From Paludibaculum fermentans (GTDB taxonomy: Bacteria > Acidobacteriota > Terriglobia > Bryobacterales > Bryobacteraceae), in NCBI RefSeq assembly GCF_015277775.1, contig NZ_CP063849.1, positions 3,968,001 through 4,032,000 on the forward strand: DNA of 64,000 nucleotides. The letters are read 5' to 3'. Shown here piece by piece: positions 42,905 through 52,300 of this stretch; within the stretch, counting starts at the first letter, position 1, and every line of letters begins with the position of its first letter. The notes below the pieces were generated by a model. It was not told where the DNA came from and made no database searches. It saw only the letters and a list, made by a program, of their open reading frames with translations. Both the position numbers and the translations under genes were made by a program.

Positions 42905-45385
42905 TCACTCGTAGCGAAGTGCACGGATGGGGTCCAACTTCGCAGCCCGGCGCGCGGGCAGCAGGCAAGCCATCAATGTGACCAGCGCCAGAAACGCGGA
43001 GGTGGCCAGGAAGACGAACGGGTCGCGCGGCTGTACCTCGTGCAGCAGGCTCTCCATGACGCGGCCCGCTGCAAATGCCCCACCCAAGCCGAGCGTGAAA
43101 CCGATGGCCGCCAGGGTCATCCCTTGACGGAGGATGTCGCCCAGAACGCGCGACCGGGTTGCGCCCAGTGAGATGCGGATGCCGATTTCGCGTGTACGCT
43201 GCGTCACGACATAGGACAGCACACCGTAGATCCCGATGGCCGCCAGGAGCGCAGCCAGCAATGCAAACGAGCCGACGAGCGAGCTGAGGAATCGCTGCCC
43301 TTTCGAGTTGTCGTCGACAACCTCGGAGATTGTGCGCTCCCGGTAGAGGGCGAGACTGGGATCAATGGTGGACAAGGCACGCCTTACGGCCGGCCCGATG
43401 CTGGATGCGGGCAGGGAGATATGCAGGGTGAGAAAGACGCGGCTCGGAGCATAGAGGGCGTCGTAAGCTTCAGGCTGCGGCTTCTCCGTCAGACCCCATT
43501 GCCGCACGTCGCCCACCACTCCGACTACTTCGCGCCAGGGGCCGTTCTCATCCCCACCTCCACCAGAGAACATCCGCCCGACCGGATCCTCACCGGGCCA
43601 GAGAGTCCGAGCCATCGTCGCATTGATGACCGTCGCGTAAATCATCAGATTGCGTTGCTCGGCGGGCAATCTCGTGTTTTTCTCCCACGCCTGCTGGCGG
43701 CGGGTATCCATTTCCCGCGAGTGTTCCGTGTCTTCCGCCGTCAGAAGCCGCCCTTTGAGCAGGGGGATGCCCATGGTGCGGAAGTACTCCGGAGTGACCC
43801 TGTGAGATTCCACCAGCGGCCCGCTCATCTTCCGGGAGACGTGCCCGCGGATCTGGACATAGTAGTTGCTGCCACCTTCGAGCGGCAACCGGTCGCTGAG
43901 AGAGGCGGTCTGGACTCCCGGGACTTGGCGCGCCTGGTCGAGCAGCTTCTGCGCGAATACCGCACGCTGCTGGTCGGTCTTGTAGATCGCCTCAGGGAGT
44001 TGGACCGCACCTGTCCAGAGACCTTCCCTGCGTACCCCGATTTCCACACCTCGGACGCGAGCGAAATCCTTGAGCAGGAGGCCGGCAGAGATGAGCAGAA
44101 TCATCGAGAGGGCAAGTTCGCCGACGACGAGCCCATTGCTCATGAGCCGGCGCCTGCGGCCCGGGCTGATGGAACTGCCGGCCCCGCCCTTGAGTTCGTC
44201 GAAGAGATCAAGGCGGGCAGCTTGGACGGCGGGGGCCAAACCAAAGAGAATACCAGTCAGCACAGTCAGCCCCAGGGCAAAGAGCAGAACAGCGCCGTTC
44301 AACTCGATGGTATTGAAATCCGGCAGGCTGAAGCTCTTGATCGTGGGCAGCAAAGTGATCAACACCCAGCCCAGCAGGACACCGAAGCCACCGCCCACCA
44401 GCGAGAGCAGAAGACTCTCCGTGAGCAGTTGCCGCAGCAGGCGCAGCCGGGAAGCGCCGAGTGAACTGCGCACCGCCATCTCCTTCTGCCGGCCAACGGC
44501 ACGGGAGAGCAGAAGGTTGGCGATGTTGGCACAGGCGATGAGCAGCACGAGGCCTACCGCCGCCAGCATCATCAGCAGGGACGTTCGCGACTTGCCGGCC
44601 AGGTCATCCTGGAGAGGCACGACGATCGCGCTCACCTTGTGGTTCGTATCGGGGAAGGCTTTTTCGAGTTGCGCGGCAATCGACGCCAGATCCGCATGTG
44701 CCTGCGGCACCGTCACGCCCGGCTTCATCCGGCCGATCGCGTTAAAGGAATGACTGCCGCGTTCGCCTAACCCGCGGCTCGACGTATCGAGCGGGATCCA
44801 GAGCCGCGCCGCGGCCGGGAAGCTGAAGCCATCCGGCATCACTCCTATCACGGTCCGCTTGCGGGCATTCAACTCCAACACCTGGCCCACGACTTTGGGA
44901 TTGGCGCCAAAGCGGCTCTGCCAAAGGGCGTAGCTCAAGATCACAACGTCGTCTTTGCCGGGCTGGTCTTCCCCCTGCACCCAGGTCCGGCCCAGGACAG
45001 GTGAAACCCCAAGCAGGGAGAAGAAGTTGGCTTCGGTTGGCACGGCGCGAACCGGATCCGGCTGCCCATTCCCGCTGAGGTTCATGTCAGTGGGCCAGTA
45101 GAACAGAGTCATGCCGGAGAACGTACTGTTTCTTGACTTCCAGTCGAGGTAGTCGGGTCCAGTGAACGGGTACTTGCCGGGAGCCGCCTCGGTTTCGTAC
45201 AACCGGACAAGGCGGTCAGGATGCTGGTAGGGCAGTGGGCGCAGGAGGACAGCATCCATAATGCTGAAGATGGCGGTGTTGGCCCCAATACCGGCTGCGA
45301 GGGTAAGGACCGCGGTGACTGCGAATCCACGCGATCGTATGAAGGTTCGAAGTGCGTATTGCAGATCCAGGATGAGTGTTTGCAT
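42905..45385 (-). CDS. ADOP-type duplicated orphan ABC permease
   Basis: The protein has 826 residues and two MacB periplasmic-core plus FtsX units in tandem: N-terminal MQTLILDLQYALRTFIRSRGF, a first helix near 20-42, a periplasmic domain (about 50-245), helices near 265-400, a second core (about 440-690) and final helices ending RRAAKLDPIRALRYE. This matches the acidobacterial duplicated orphan permease family, a MacB-like permease of both halves without its own ATPase gene; none is adjacent here. AAAGGAG precedes the ATG. The substrate and energising partner are unknown. Confidence 0.92.
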   Translation of the reverse strand: MQTLILDLQYALRTFIRSRGFAVTAVLTLAAGIGANTAIFSIMDAVLLRPLPYQHPDRLVRLYETEAAPGKYPFTGPDYLDWKSRNSTFSGMTLFYWPTDMNLSGNGQPDPVRAVPTEANFFSLLGVSPVLGRTWVQGEDQPGKDDVVILSYALWQSRFGANPKVVGQVLELNARKRTVIGVMPDGFSFPAAARLWIPLDTSSRGLGERGSHSFNAIGRMKPGVTVPQAHADLASIAAQLEKAFPDTNHKVSAIVVPLQDDLAGKSRTSLLMMLAAVGLVLLIACANIANLLLSRAVGRQKEMAVRSSLGASRLRLLRQLLTESLLLSLVGGGFGVLLGWVLITLLPTIKSFSLPDFNTIELNGAVLLFALGLTVLTGILFGLAPAVQAARLDLFDELKGGAGSSISPGRRRRLMSNGLVVGELALSMILLISAGLLLKDFARVRGVEIGVRREGLWTGAVQLPEAIYKTDQQRAVFAQKLLDQARQVPGVQTASLSDRLPLEGGSNYYVQIRGHVSRKMSGPLVESHRVTPEYFRTMGIPLLKGRLLTAEDTEHSREMDTRRQQAWEKNTRLPAEQRNLMIYATVINATMARTLWPGEDPVGRMFSGGGGDENGPWREVVGVVGDVRQWGLTEKPQPEAYDALYAPSRVFLTLHISLPASSIGPAVRRALSTIDPSLALYRERTISEVVDDNSKGQRFLSSLVGSFALLAALLAAIGIYGVLSYVVTQRTREIGIRISLGATRSRVLGDILRQGMTLAAIGFTLGLGGAFAAGRVMESLLHEVQPRDPFVFLATSAFLALVTLMACLLPARRAAKLDPIRALRYE

Positions 45386-45860
45386 GGCGTTCTCCTTTGC
45401 TCAACACAGGGAGAGTAGCGATTGATCCCGAACATGCTTAATACGGATGAGTGCGAGGCTAGTTAGCAGTTATTTTTCCGTGTCGGCAGTGCCTGCTTTG
45501 GGAGAAGGGCCGGTGGGCAACCGCATTCCAGGCTGCCCGGTCAGAAACTGGGCGAGCCGCTGCGCTGATGATTGGGGCCGGAACGTGGGCTGCCGGGAAT
45601 GGGCTCAGACGGGAGGGGGAGACGGTGCACCTCCGGGTCAAGCGCTTCGACGGGAAACCGACGAGACAGCCGCCCAGTGATTGGCAGCCCCAGCAGCGGA
45701 GGTCCACATACCTTACGAGGTGCCCCACAAACCAGGTGACGGTTCAGCCTGCGGGCATACTTCCACCGAAGCACACCCACCCCGTTGTGATTCCTCGCGA
45801 GATTCAGATATAGTTGTCGTAAATTTTTGAGAGCCTACAGAAGGCTGGCGCGGAGAGAGC
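45386..45860. other. 475-bp intergenic region, no gene identified
   Basis: Only short frames without a Shine-Dalgarno or recognisable protein pattern occur here, and their residue composition (Pro, Arg, Ser-rich) looks like GC-rich noise. Near the right end TTGTGA (45785-45790) and TATAGT (45809-45814), 18 bases apart, could form a weak promoter for the zinc-ribbon gene at 45861. Otherwise I see nothing in it. Confidence 0.5.
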
Positions 45861-46961
45861 GTGACCTGCAAGCGATGTAATGCTGCGTTGCGGCCCGGGG
45901 CCGCGTTTTGCGGAAAGTGCGGAACTACGGTAGAACCGGAGCCTGCCGCTATTCCAACTGAAGCAGTTTGTGCCGTCTGCGGCACGCCAGTGCGAGCCGG
46001 CAAGGGCTTCTGCGGACGATGTGGAAATCCGGTTGCCGCGGCCGCCGCTCCTGCCATGGCGGCTAGCATGGCGCCTGCAGCAACCAGGGCGCCAACTGCT
46101 TTCGCGCAACCTCCAATTGCCCCCGCCCCGGAATTCCCGGCGCCCGCGGTCGCGGCTCCTGCCAGTTCCGCCGGCAAAGGAATGGTCCTTGGCGGATTGC
46201 TTCTGCTTCTGGTGGCTGCAGCAGGCGGGGGGTGGTGGTATTACCAGCACGGAAAGGCGGCGCCGACTGAGGTGGCCGTTAACGAAGGACCGGCACCGGT
46301 CGCGCTAACAGCCACACCTTCGCCAGCTCCAGAGCGACCAGTGCCGGCAGCGGCTCCAAACCCTCCGGAAGTGGTGCCCGCGCCGCAGCAAACACCCGCG
46401 GTCCAGCCGCCGCAGAATCGAACGACATCGGCGGGCAATGTGGCTGAGTCCCGCCGGCCAAGTCCGGTTGCACAAGCAGCCCAGACGGCTACCCTGCCTT
46501 CGCCCTCGCCCGCGCGTCCCCCAGAGCGAGCAACGGGAGCGCCGGCACAGAATGCGGCCGTTCAGCAACAAGCTACCGCGCCGCCGGTGCCACAAACTTC
46601 ACAGCCAGCGCCGCCCGCCGCCAATGCGCCGCCGCCCGTGGTTGAAACGCCCAGACCTCCGGTTGCGCGCACAGAGGCGCCGCCGCAGCGTCCACAAGTA
46701 TTGATCCCCGCTGCCGGGGTTCTGACCTGGTCGGGCAAGCTGCGGAAGAACGAAGCGCTGGCGATTGACGGCAATGGAGCGTCCGCCGGAACCTTACAGG
46801 GCACGCTGCCGGGTGTCCCCGTCATGATCGAAGTGGAACCGAAGGATATCGGAGTGGCCGAGGCACCGGGCCCCGGAAACGGATGGAGACGGCTGGTGCT
46901 GCGAAGCCGCTCCGACCGCAATATTGCGGTGACCATCCGCTGGCAGAGATTGGGCAACTGA
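45861..46961 (+). CDS. Double zinc-ribbon, single-helix membrane protein with Pro-rich linkers
   Basis: The protein has 366 residues from a GTG start. Two zinc ribbons open it: C3, C6, C17, C20 and C37, C40, C51, C54. A Pro/Ala linker leads to one membrane helix (about 105-127, MVLGGLLLLLVAAAGGGWWYY), then about 150 Pro/Ala/Thr-rich residues, then a compact beta-rich domain (about 285-366) beginning VLTWSGKLRKNEALAIDG. The ribbons face the cytoplasm if the helix is a simple anchor, leaving the C-terminal domain outside. The next gene begins 13 bases later with a good Shine-Dalgarno, so the two are probably an operon. I do not recognise the C-terminal domain. Confidence 0.75.
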   Translation: MTCKRCNAALRPGAAFCGKCGTTVEPEPAAIPTEAVCAVCGTPVRAGKGFCGRCGNPVAAAAAPAMAASMAPAATRAPTAFAQPPIAPAPEFPAPAVAAPASSAGKGMVLGGLLLLLVAAAGGGWWYYQHGKAAPTEVAVNEGPAPVALTATPSPAPERPVPAAAPNPPEVVPAPQQTPAVQPPQNRTTSAGNVAESRRPSPVAQAAQTATLPSPSPARPPERATGAPAQNAAVQQQATAPPVPQTSQPAPPAANAPPPVVETPRPPVARTEAPPQRPQVLIPAAGVLTWSGKLRKNEALAIDGNGASAGTLQGTLPGVPVMIEVEPKDIGVAEAPGPGNGWRRLVLRSRSDRNIAVTIRWQRLGN

Positions 46962-46974
46962 CTCAGGAGGAACT

Positions 46975-48048
46975 GTGAACCGATACTGTGGAACGTGCGG
47001 AACACTGGCGGATGCGGAAGACCGCTTCTGTCCCGGCTGCGGCAAGCCGATTGGCGGAGCACCTGCTCCGGCCTTTGCGGCTCCGCCTGGCCCACCGCAG
47101 GCGCCGGCCTATTCAGCGTCGCAACGAACACCCCCGCCGCCCCCCCTCGCCATGCCCGCAGCACCACCACCCGCTCCGCCTCCTCCGCCGCAGCGGCCCG
47201 AGTCGCAGTGGTATTACGCAGTAGCGGGGAAGCAGCAGGGACCCGTACCGGAATCTGTCCTGCGAGTTGCCCTGCAGACCCTGCCTGCGGACACACTGGT
47301 GTGGCAACCGGGGTTGCCGAACTGGAAACACGCAGGGGAAGCGGGTCTGAAGGCGCCGCCCGCGCCAGCCTTCCCTGCCCCGCCCTCGCCGTTCCAACCC
47401 GCGCCGACTCCGCCCGGGGCTCCAGCCTTTGCGGCTGGTCCCTCCGCGGTTGGCTTCAACGCACCTTCAGCAGGATTCAACCAGGCACCACCTCCTCCAC
47501 GCCCCGCATTCCCGCCGCCCACAGGCTTCCCCGCCGCGTCCGCGCCACAGTTTGGTGTTCCGGCCTACGGGGCACCCGCACCGCTCGCGTCGGCGCCGGT
47601 CAGCGGGCTGGTTCCGCCCAGCATGCACTGGGTGGTTCTGCTCATCCTGACGTGGGTTACGGCCGGACTGGCCGGGCTCATCTGGTTCTTCCGGCAGGCT
47701 CTGTTCGTCAAGAAAATAGATCCTTCCAGCAAGGCAGTCGTACTGCTGGTGGTCACAACGCTCGGCATGTTCGGGCAAGTGGCCCTCTACATTGCCGCAA
47801 TGAGCTCCATGTCGTCATCGACCATGGCCACCGCCACCGGCCTGATCATGATCCTGAACCTGGTAATCGTGATCTGCGGACTCGTGACGGTGTTCTCCAT
47901 GCGCAGTTCGATCGTGCGCCACTACAACTCGACCGAACCCATCGGGCTGAAACTGAGCGGTGTGATGACCTTCTTCTTCAGCATCCTCTACTTCCAGTAC
48001 CACTTCTCGCGCATTGTGGAGTGGAAGAAGACAGGCCGGTTGGGCTGA
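46975..48048 (+). CDS. Zinc-ribbon / GYF_2 / four-helix membrane protein
   Basis: The protein has 357 residues, starting at GTG 46975 with CAGGAGG upstream. An N-terminal zinc ribbon (C5, C8, C19, C22) is joined by a Pro-rich linker to a GYF_2 domain (about 78-125: WYYAVAGKQQGPVP, LVWQPGLPNW). A second Pro/Ala linker leads to four membrane helices (about 218-239, 253-275, 286-307 and 323-343). GYF_2 domains bind proline-rich sequences, which both this protein and its neighbour contain. The same GYF_2 and zinc-ribbon modules recur, in reverse order, in the protein at 52487-53797. Its role is unknown, plausibly assembly or tethering of a membrane complex. Confidence 0.8.
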   Translation: MNRYCGTCGTLADAEDRFCPGCGKPIGGAPAPAFAAPPGPPQAPAYSASQRTPPPPPLAMPAAPPPAPPPPPQRPESQWYYAVAGKQQGPVPESVLRVALQTLPADTLVWQPGLPNWKHAGEAGLKAPPAPAFPAPPSPFQPAPTPPGAPAFAAGPSAVGFNAPSAGFNQAPPPPRPAFPPPTGFPAASAPQFGVPAYGAPAPLASAPVSGLVPPSMHWVVLLILTWVTAGLAGLIWFFRQALFVKKIDPSSKAVVLLVVTTLGMFGQVALYIAAMSSMSSSTMATATGLIMILNLVIVICGLVTVFSMRSSIVRHYNSTEPIGLKLSGVMTFFFSILYFQYHFSRIVEWKKTGRLG

Positions 48049-48054
48049 GGCTCG

Positions 48055-48378
48055 CTACCTGGCGGTAGGAATGCGCTGCGCCATGCCTGCTCCGGCCGGC
48101 TTCACGAGTCGATCCCCGGGTTGCATGCCCTTGTACCAGAACGGGTAAGAACTGGCTTCGCACTCGAAGGAGCAGATCTGTCCATCGTCCCGGATGTAGC
48201 GGACCAGAAAGAACTCCCGTGTATTGGCATCACCATAGTCGGCCGAGCGCCGCTCAATGGAGCTCACCGTGCCTGACCAGGCGTCGCGGTTCTTCCGCTT
48301 CTGCGCCATCATGATGATGGCAGAAAGAACGCCGGCGGCCGCCAGGCCCAACAGCAGTGATCCGAGTTTCTCACCCAT
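48055..48378 (-). CDS. Small single-helix membrane protein, unknown function
   Basis: The protein has 107 residues: one N-terminal helix (about 7-25, LLLGLAAAGVLSAIIMM), a basic stop-transfer segment (QKRKNRD), and an 80-residue soluble domain with a beta-rich pattern (SGTVSSIERRSADYGD, FFLVRYIRDDGQICSFECEASSYPFW). The spacing resembles small DUF-type proteins of the GTV-x-R-x-E kind that follow a helix. It lies between the zinc-ribbon genes but on the opposite strand, divergent from the metalloprotease gene. GGAGGA precedes the ATG. Function is unknown. Confidence 0.7.
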   Translation of the reverse strand: MGEKLGSLLLGLAAAGVLSAIIMMAQKRKNRDAWSGTVSSIERRSADYGDANTREFFLVRYIRDDGQICSFECEASSYPFWYKGMQPGDRLVKPAGAGMAQRIPTAR

Positions 48379-48506
48379 TTGCGTCCTCCCCCACCAGCGA
48401 TCCAGCCCGCCGGTCCGGTGTCAGGGATGCGGCGGAGCGGACGGGCGCCAACAGTATATCTCTTCAGATAGCTTAGGATCTTTTTCTCGTATATGATGCG
48501 TGAAGC

Positions 48507-49394
48507 GTGCAACACGTGCGTATCAGGACACTCTCGGAGGACGAGTCCGCTCCCGCTACCAACCGCATGGATCAGAGGCTCTCCGTGTCGCAAGTTCTGG
48601 CCGCCCAACGGCCCATCGAAGGCGAGCACCTGGTCCTGATCACGCCTCTCGATCTTGCGCTGCGCGACTGCGAGTCGCTCTTCGGGTACGCCGACTGCAA
48701 GCGTGGGATCGCAGTGGTGTCCACCTTCCGGTTGGGCTTGGACGGGGAGCAGCTCCTGGCCGCCCGGCTGATGAACGTCATCGAGCACGAACGAGGGCAC
48801 CTCGACGGACTGGGGCACTGCCGCACGAAAGGCTGCATCATGTCGGTGGCGCGCTGCGCGGCAGATCTCGATGTGCGGCGCCTGGAACGTTGCGGGCAGT
48901 GCCGCAAGCCGAAGCCGGCGTGGCAGGCGCGCGCCGCGGCGGCAGTTGTCTGCGTGCTGGCGATTGCGGCCGCACAGGGGGCAGCGTCGTTCGTGAAGGT
49001 AAAGTCGCCTCCCTTCTCGTGGAGGGCAGAGGGCGGCGCCGTCGAGGTCCTGTACAGGAAGCAGCCAACACTCCTGCTGGCGGGAGAACCGGCAGCGCGC
49101 TCGGCCGCGGGCACCTTGAATGCGCTCTACGCGCAGATTACCCCGCCGCCAATCGAAGCAAAAGCCGCGGGTCCGAATGCGGTCCTGATTGCCGGCGGAA
49201 TGAAGCTCGCCGAGTTGGACGGGAGGTCGGCAGGCGGCGGAGATCCCCTAGCGTATGCGCAGGCTTGGGCTGCGAAGACAGATCGGTTAATGCGGGCCAA
49301 GGGAGAGGAGGCGGAGGGCTGCCCCAGTTGCCACATCCGCCGCTTGGACGAAGTGTTGGCAGCGGCGCGGATGCGGCGCGAGCGGAGGTGGTGA
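48507..49394 (+). CDS. Membrane-anchored archaemetzincin-like metalloprotease
   Basis: The protein has 295 residues, starting at GTG 48507. The zinc site H94-E-R-G-H98-L-D-G-L-G-H104 is followed by C105-x4-C110-I-M and, 16 residues after the Met, C129-x2-C132, nearly the archaemetzincin consensus HExxHxxGxxHCx4CxMx17CxxC. A membrane helix follows (about 145-164, AAAAVVCVLAIAAAQGAA). The remaining 130 residues form an unfamiliar domain ending with C272-P-S-C275-H. Ordinary archaemetzincins lack the helix and extra domain. TATGAT at 48492-48497, 9 bases before the GTG, suggests a nearly leaderless mRNA. The next gene begins 4 bases after the stop codon. Confidence 0.8.
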   Translation: MQHVRIRTLSEDESAPATNRMDQRLSVSQVLAAQRPIEGEHLVLITPLDLALRDCESLFGYADCKRGIAVVSTFRLGLDGEQLLAARLMNVIEHERGHLDGLGHCRTKGCIMSVARCAADLDVRRLERCGQCRKPKPAWQARAAAAVVCVLAIAAAQGAASFVKVKSPPFSWRAEGGAVEVLYRKQPTLLLAGEPAARSAAGTLNALYAQITPPPIEAKAAGPNAVLIAGGMKLAELDGRSAGGGDPLAYAQAWAAKTDRLMRAKGEEAEGCPSCHIRRLDEVLAAARMRRERRW

Positions 49395-49398
49395 GCGA

Positions 49399-52300
49399 AT
49401 GCGCGAATTCCTGAAGTCGATCGCGAAGAAGCAGGCGGACTTGCTGCGGTGGCTGGAGGCGCAGTCATTTTGGACGCCTGTGGTCGGCATGTCGACTCTC
49501 ATCTGTACACCGGTGGTAAGCCTGGCGCGCGGTACTTTGAACGCGTTCCCGGCGCTGCGAAAGCTGGAGTGGTTGCTCGAAATCGAATTACTGACGAAGC
49601 GACACCCTGTGCTGCTGGCGTTCTCCCTGGTATTCCTGGCGTGGCGCGGCATTCAGACTACACCGTTGGGCCACATCGGAACGGATGCCATTGTGTACCC
49701 GCTGATGGGCATCATCTCCGGTTTCAATCCGTTTCTCGGCCTGGTCTGCGGAGGCGTCTACGGCATTGCGGACCTTTTGCAGAAGCTTGTTTGGCCCGAT
49801 ATGTACGGAGCCCGCGGCTGGGGCGATGGAAACTACTGGGGCGCCATGTGCGGGTATGTAGTGGCCTACTCGTCACTGATGTTGATGGGGGTCTGTCCCG
49901 GGATGCTCTCTCGCTGTTTCCGGGCTGCGGTCCGGGCGATCCTCAAGAAGCTGTTTTTCCGGCGCGCGGCTGCCGCGGCCGATGGCGCCGTGCCACTCGG
50001 GGAGGCAGCCTATCCCGCGGCTGAGCTTCTTGCGGCCGCAATCGGTGGCTACGCGGGCGGCTGGTTGATCATGCATCAGGTGGCGCCAGTCACCGAGATG
50101 CCGGCGTTTATGTGGCGCCCGCAACCCGATGTTTCCTGCCATCAACTGGAGATCGGTACACACCTGAAGGGGCGCGCGAATATTGGTGGTGGGGGCTCAG
50201 CCGTCGGGGGTGTAATCCCCGCACTGGTCCCGCCGACACAGGGCCCACCTCCGGGCGGCTATGGGGCGGATCATGACGCAGCCACCTCGGCCCGCGACAA
50301 GGCGCTGGACGAATACGATCGCCTGAAGAAACAGTGGGACGAGCAGGACGCTACCGCCGACAAATCGGATCCGAACTACGAACGGCTACGCCAGCAGTAT
50401 CAGGACTACATGGACTACCTGAAACAGCAGGCGGTGGCCAATGATGCGCAGGCTCAGGCGATTGCGGCGGCGACCGACCAGGCACGCAACACACGCGTGC
50501 TGAAGGGGCTGGATGGCCGCGACTATGAGATCGTCTACGATCCGCAGTCCGGCCAATGGCGGAACGCGGCCAGCGGAACATACTTCGATCCCAACGAGTT
50601 CGACCGCTGGCAGCAGGACCTGGTGAAAGACCGCAAGTTCATGGATGCCGAGAACGAGAAGATGCGGCGGCGGGAAGACTGGTTCAGCAAGGAGATGGAC
50701 CAGCAGGCTGCCCAGCGCAAACAGCAGGCCGAGGCCGCGGCCTACCTGAGCCGCATCCAGCAGGCAGCTCTGAAGCACGACCTGTGGAATCCAGGCGGCC
50801 CCGGCGACGTTGTCGGCAAGACCGACCAGTTGATCAAGGACATCTATGCGGGCAAGCCGATCGACTGGAACGCGATCCAGGCGACGCGTAAATACACGGG
50901 TGACTCGATCAGTGGTGCGGTTGCGCCGGAGTCCTCGTTGCGAAACCAGCCAGGCTTCATGGATACGATGTCGGAGGCGGCATCGGGTTCTCTCCGTGAA
51001 ATCATCACTGGAAAAGACGCGCAGGGCAATTCCACACTGGCCGGCACAGCGGCGTCGCTGCTGGGCCGTCTCACAGCGGGCGTCGCCACGGCGGGGTGGT
51101 CGGAAGCGGCGTATACAGCGGCCAACATGGGCTACGCGCAGCATGATGCCGCGATGCGCGGAGCTTCGGACGCTGAGATCTTCAAGGCCGGTTTCAAGAC
51201 CGGTATCGTCGAAGCCGGCCCCACTATGTTGGGCGGCGCCATGATGCACTACTTCCCCAAGGCGTTCCCGAATGTGGCCCGGGGCGTGGGCGAGATGATG
51301 GAACCGGTGGGCAAGGCGGTGCAAACGGCGGACCAGGCCGTACAGGCAGGCAGTAAGTCGCTAAGCAACCGCATGTCGAGTCTGTTCACGACAGTGCCTG
51401 AGACGCTGCAGCCCACCCGGTCCGCTGTCAGCCGCGTGCTGGCATCCAGTGATCCGGCGGATCTGGCCAAGCTCTACAGCCAAGGCGGCATGGACCGGCT
51501 GGCCAACCTACAGAAGGCCGGCGCGCTCAGTGCCGACGAAGCGAAGCTGCTCAACGCACGGCTGGCGAATCGGGTCAGCCAGAATGTCGACAACGGGGTC
51601 CGCGACACCATGCGGTCTTTCGAAGCCGAGACCGGTGTCAAGGTGAAGAGCAGTGTCATCGGCGACTCGGGATCGAGCGCCAAACCCGGCGGCAATCCGA
51701 AGGCCCGGACCGATTTTGATGCGACCCATTCCACCAACTTCGACAAGGCGGATCTGGCTGGCTATGCCGAGCAGCGCAGCCGTGACCTGGGCCGCACAGT
51801 CAGCATGGAAGAGGCCAACAACGAACTGCAGGCGAAGTTCGGCCAGCACCTCACCGAGAACGTGGACCGCAACCTGCGCGCGGACGGGTTCAGCCGCGGC
51901 ATCAACGACATCGACTACAAGACCTATAACGGCATAGGCAAGGGTTCGGGCCCGGGGGACGCCTATCCGCCGGGGTTCACGGGCAGCCGCATGGCGGTGC
52001 AAGGCAAAGGCAAGATGTTCGAGTCCTGCAGCGACGGCTCCATCAGCTCACACAACATCTCCGGCCAGGCGGTGGTGGACCAGCACGGCATGAACCAGTT
52101 GGCCGTAACGGGCGAATTGCCCAAAGATCCCACGAAGTTTGGAGCCAACGAGTTCAAGGACTTCAGTTCACAGCAAGTGAAGGCGGTCACTGAACACACC
52201 GATGTGAAATCGCTGGCGAAGGCGATGGGCCGGGAGCAGGATCTGGCCGGCCGCATCAACAACATGGCAGGCAACCCGGCGCAGTCAGGGCAGTTGCAGT

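Noticed and set aside
45447-45813. Short frames on both strands between the ADOP and zinc-ribbon genes
   Set aside because: No ribosome-binding site, no hydrophobic or motif pattern, and mutual overlap on both strands point to non-coding DNA.
46995-48068. A second long frame of 357 codons overlapping the zinc-ribbon/GYF_2 gene
   Set aside because: It is out of frame with clear zinc-ribbon, GYF_2 and helix motifs in the other frame, and its product is Arg/Ser/Pro-rich noise; long shadow frames are expected at this GC content.
48457-48470. TATCT-4-AGATA palindrome upstream of the metalloprotease gene
   Set aside because: The arms are only 5 bases long in an AT-rich patch; too weak to call an operator.
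49320-49334. CPSCH near the end of the archaemetzincin-like protein as a heme c site
   Set aside because: A single CxxCH beyond an unrelated domain, with no visible axial ligand context, is more likely a metal or structural pair; not enough to call a cytochrome.
48500-49414. A 304-codon frame overlapping the archaemetzincin-like gene
   Set aside because: The metzincin motif, helix and cysteine set lie in the frame starting at 48507; this one is Gly/Arg-rich without any motif.
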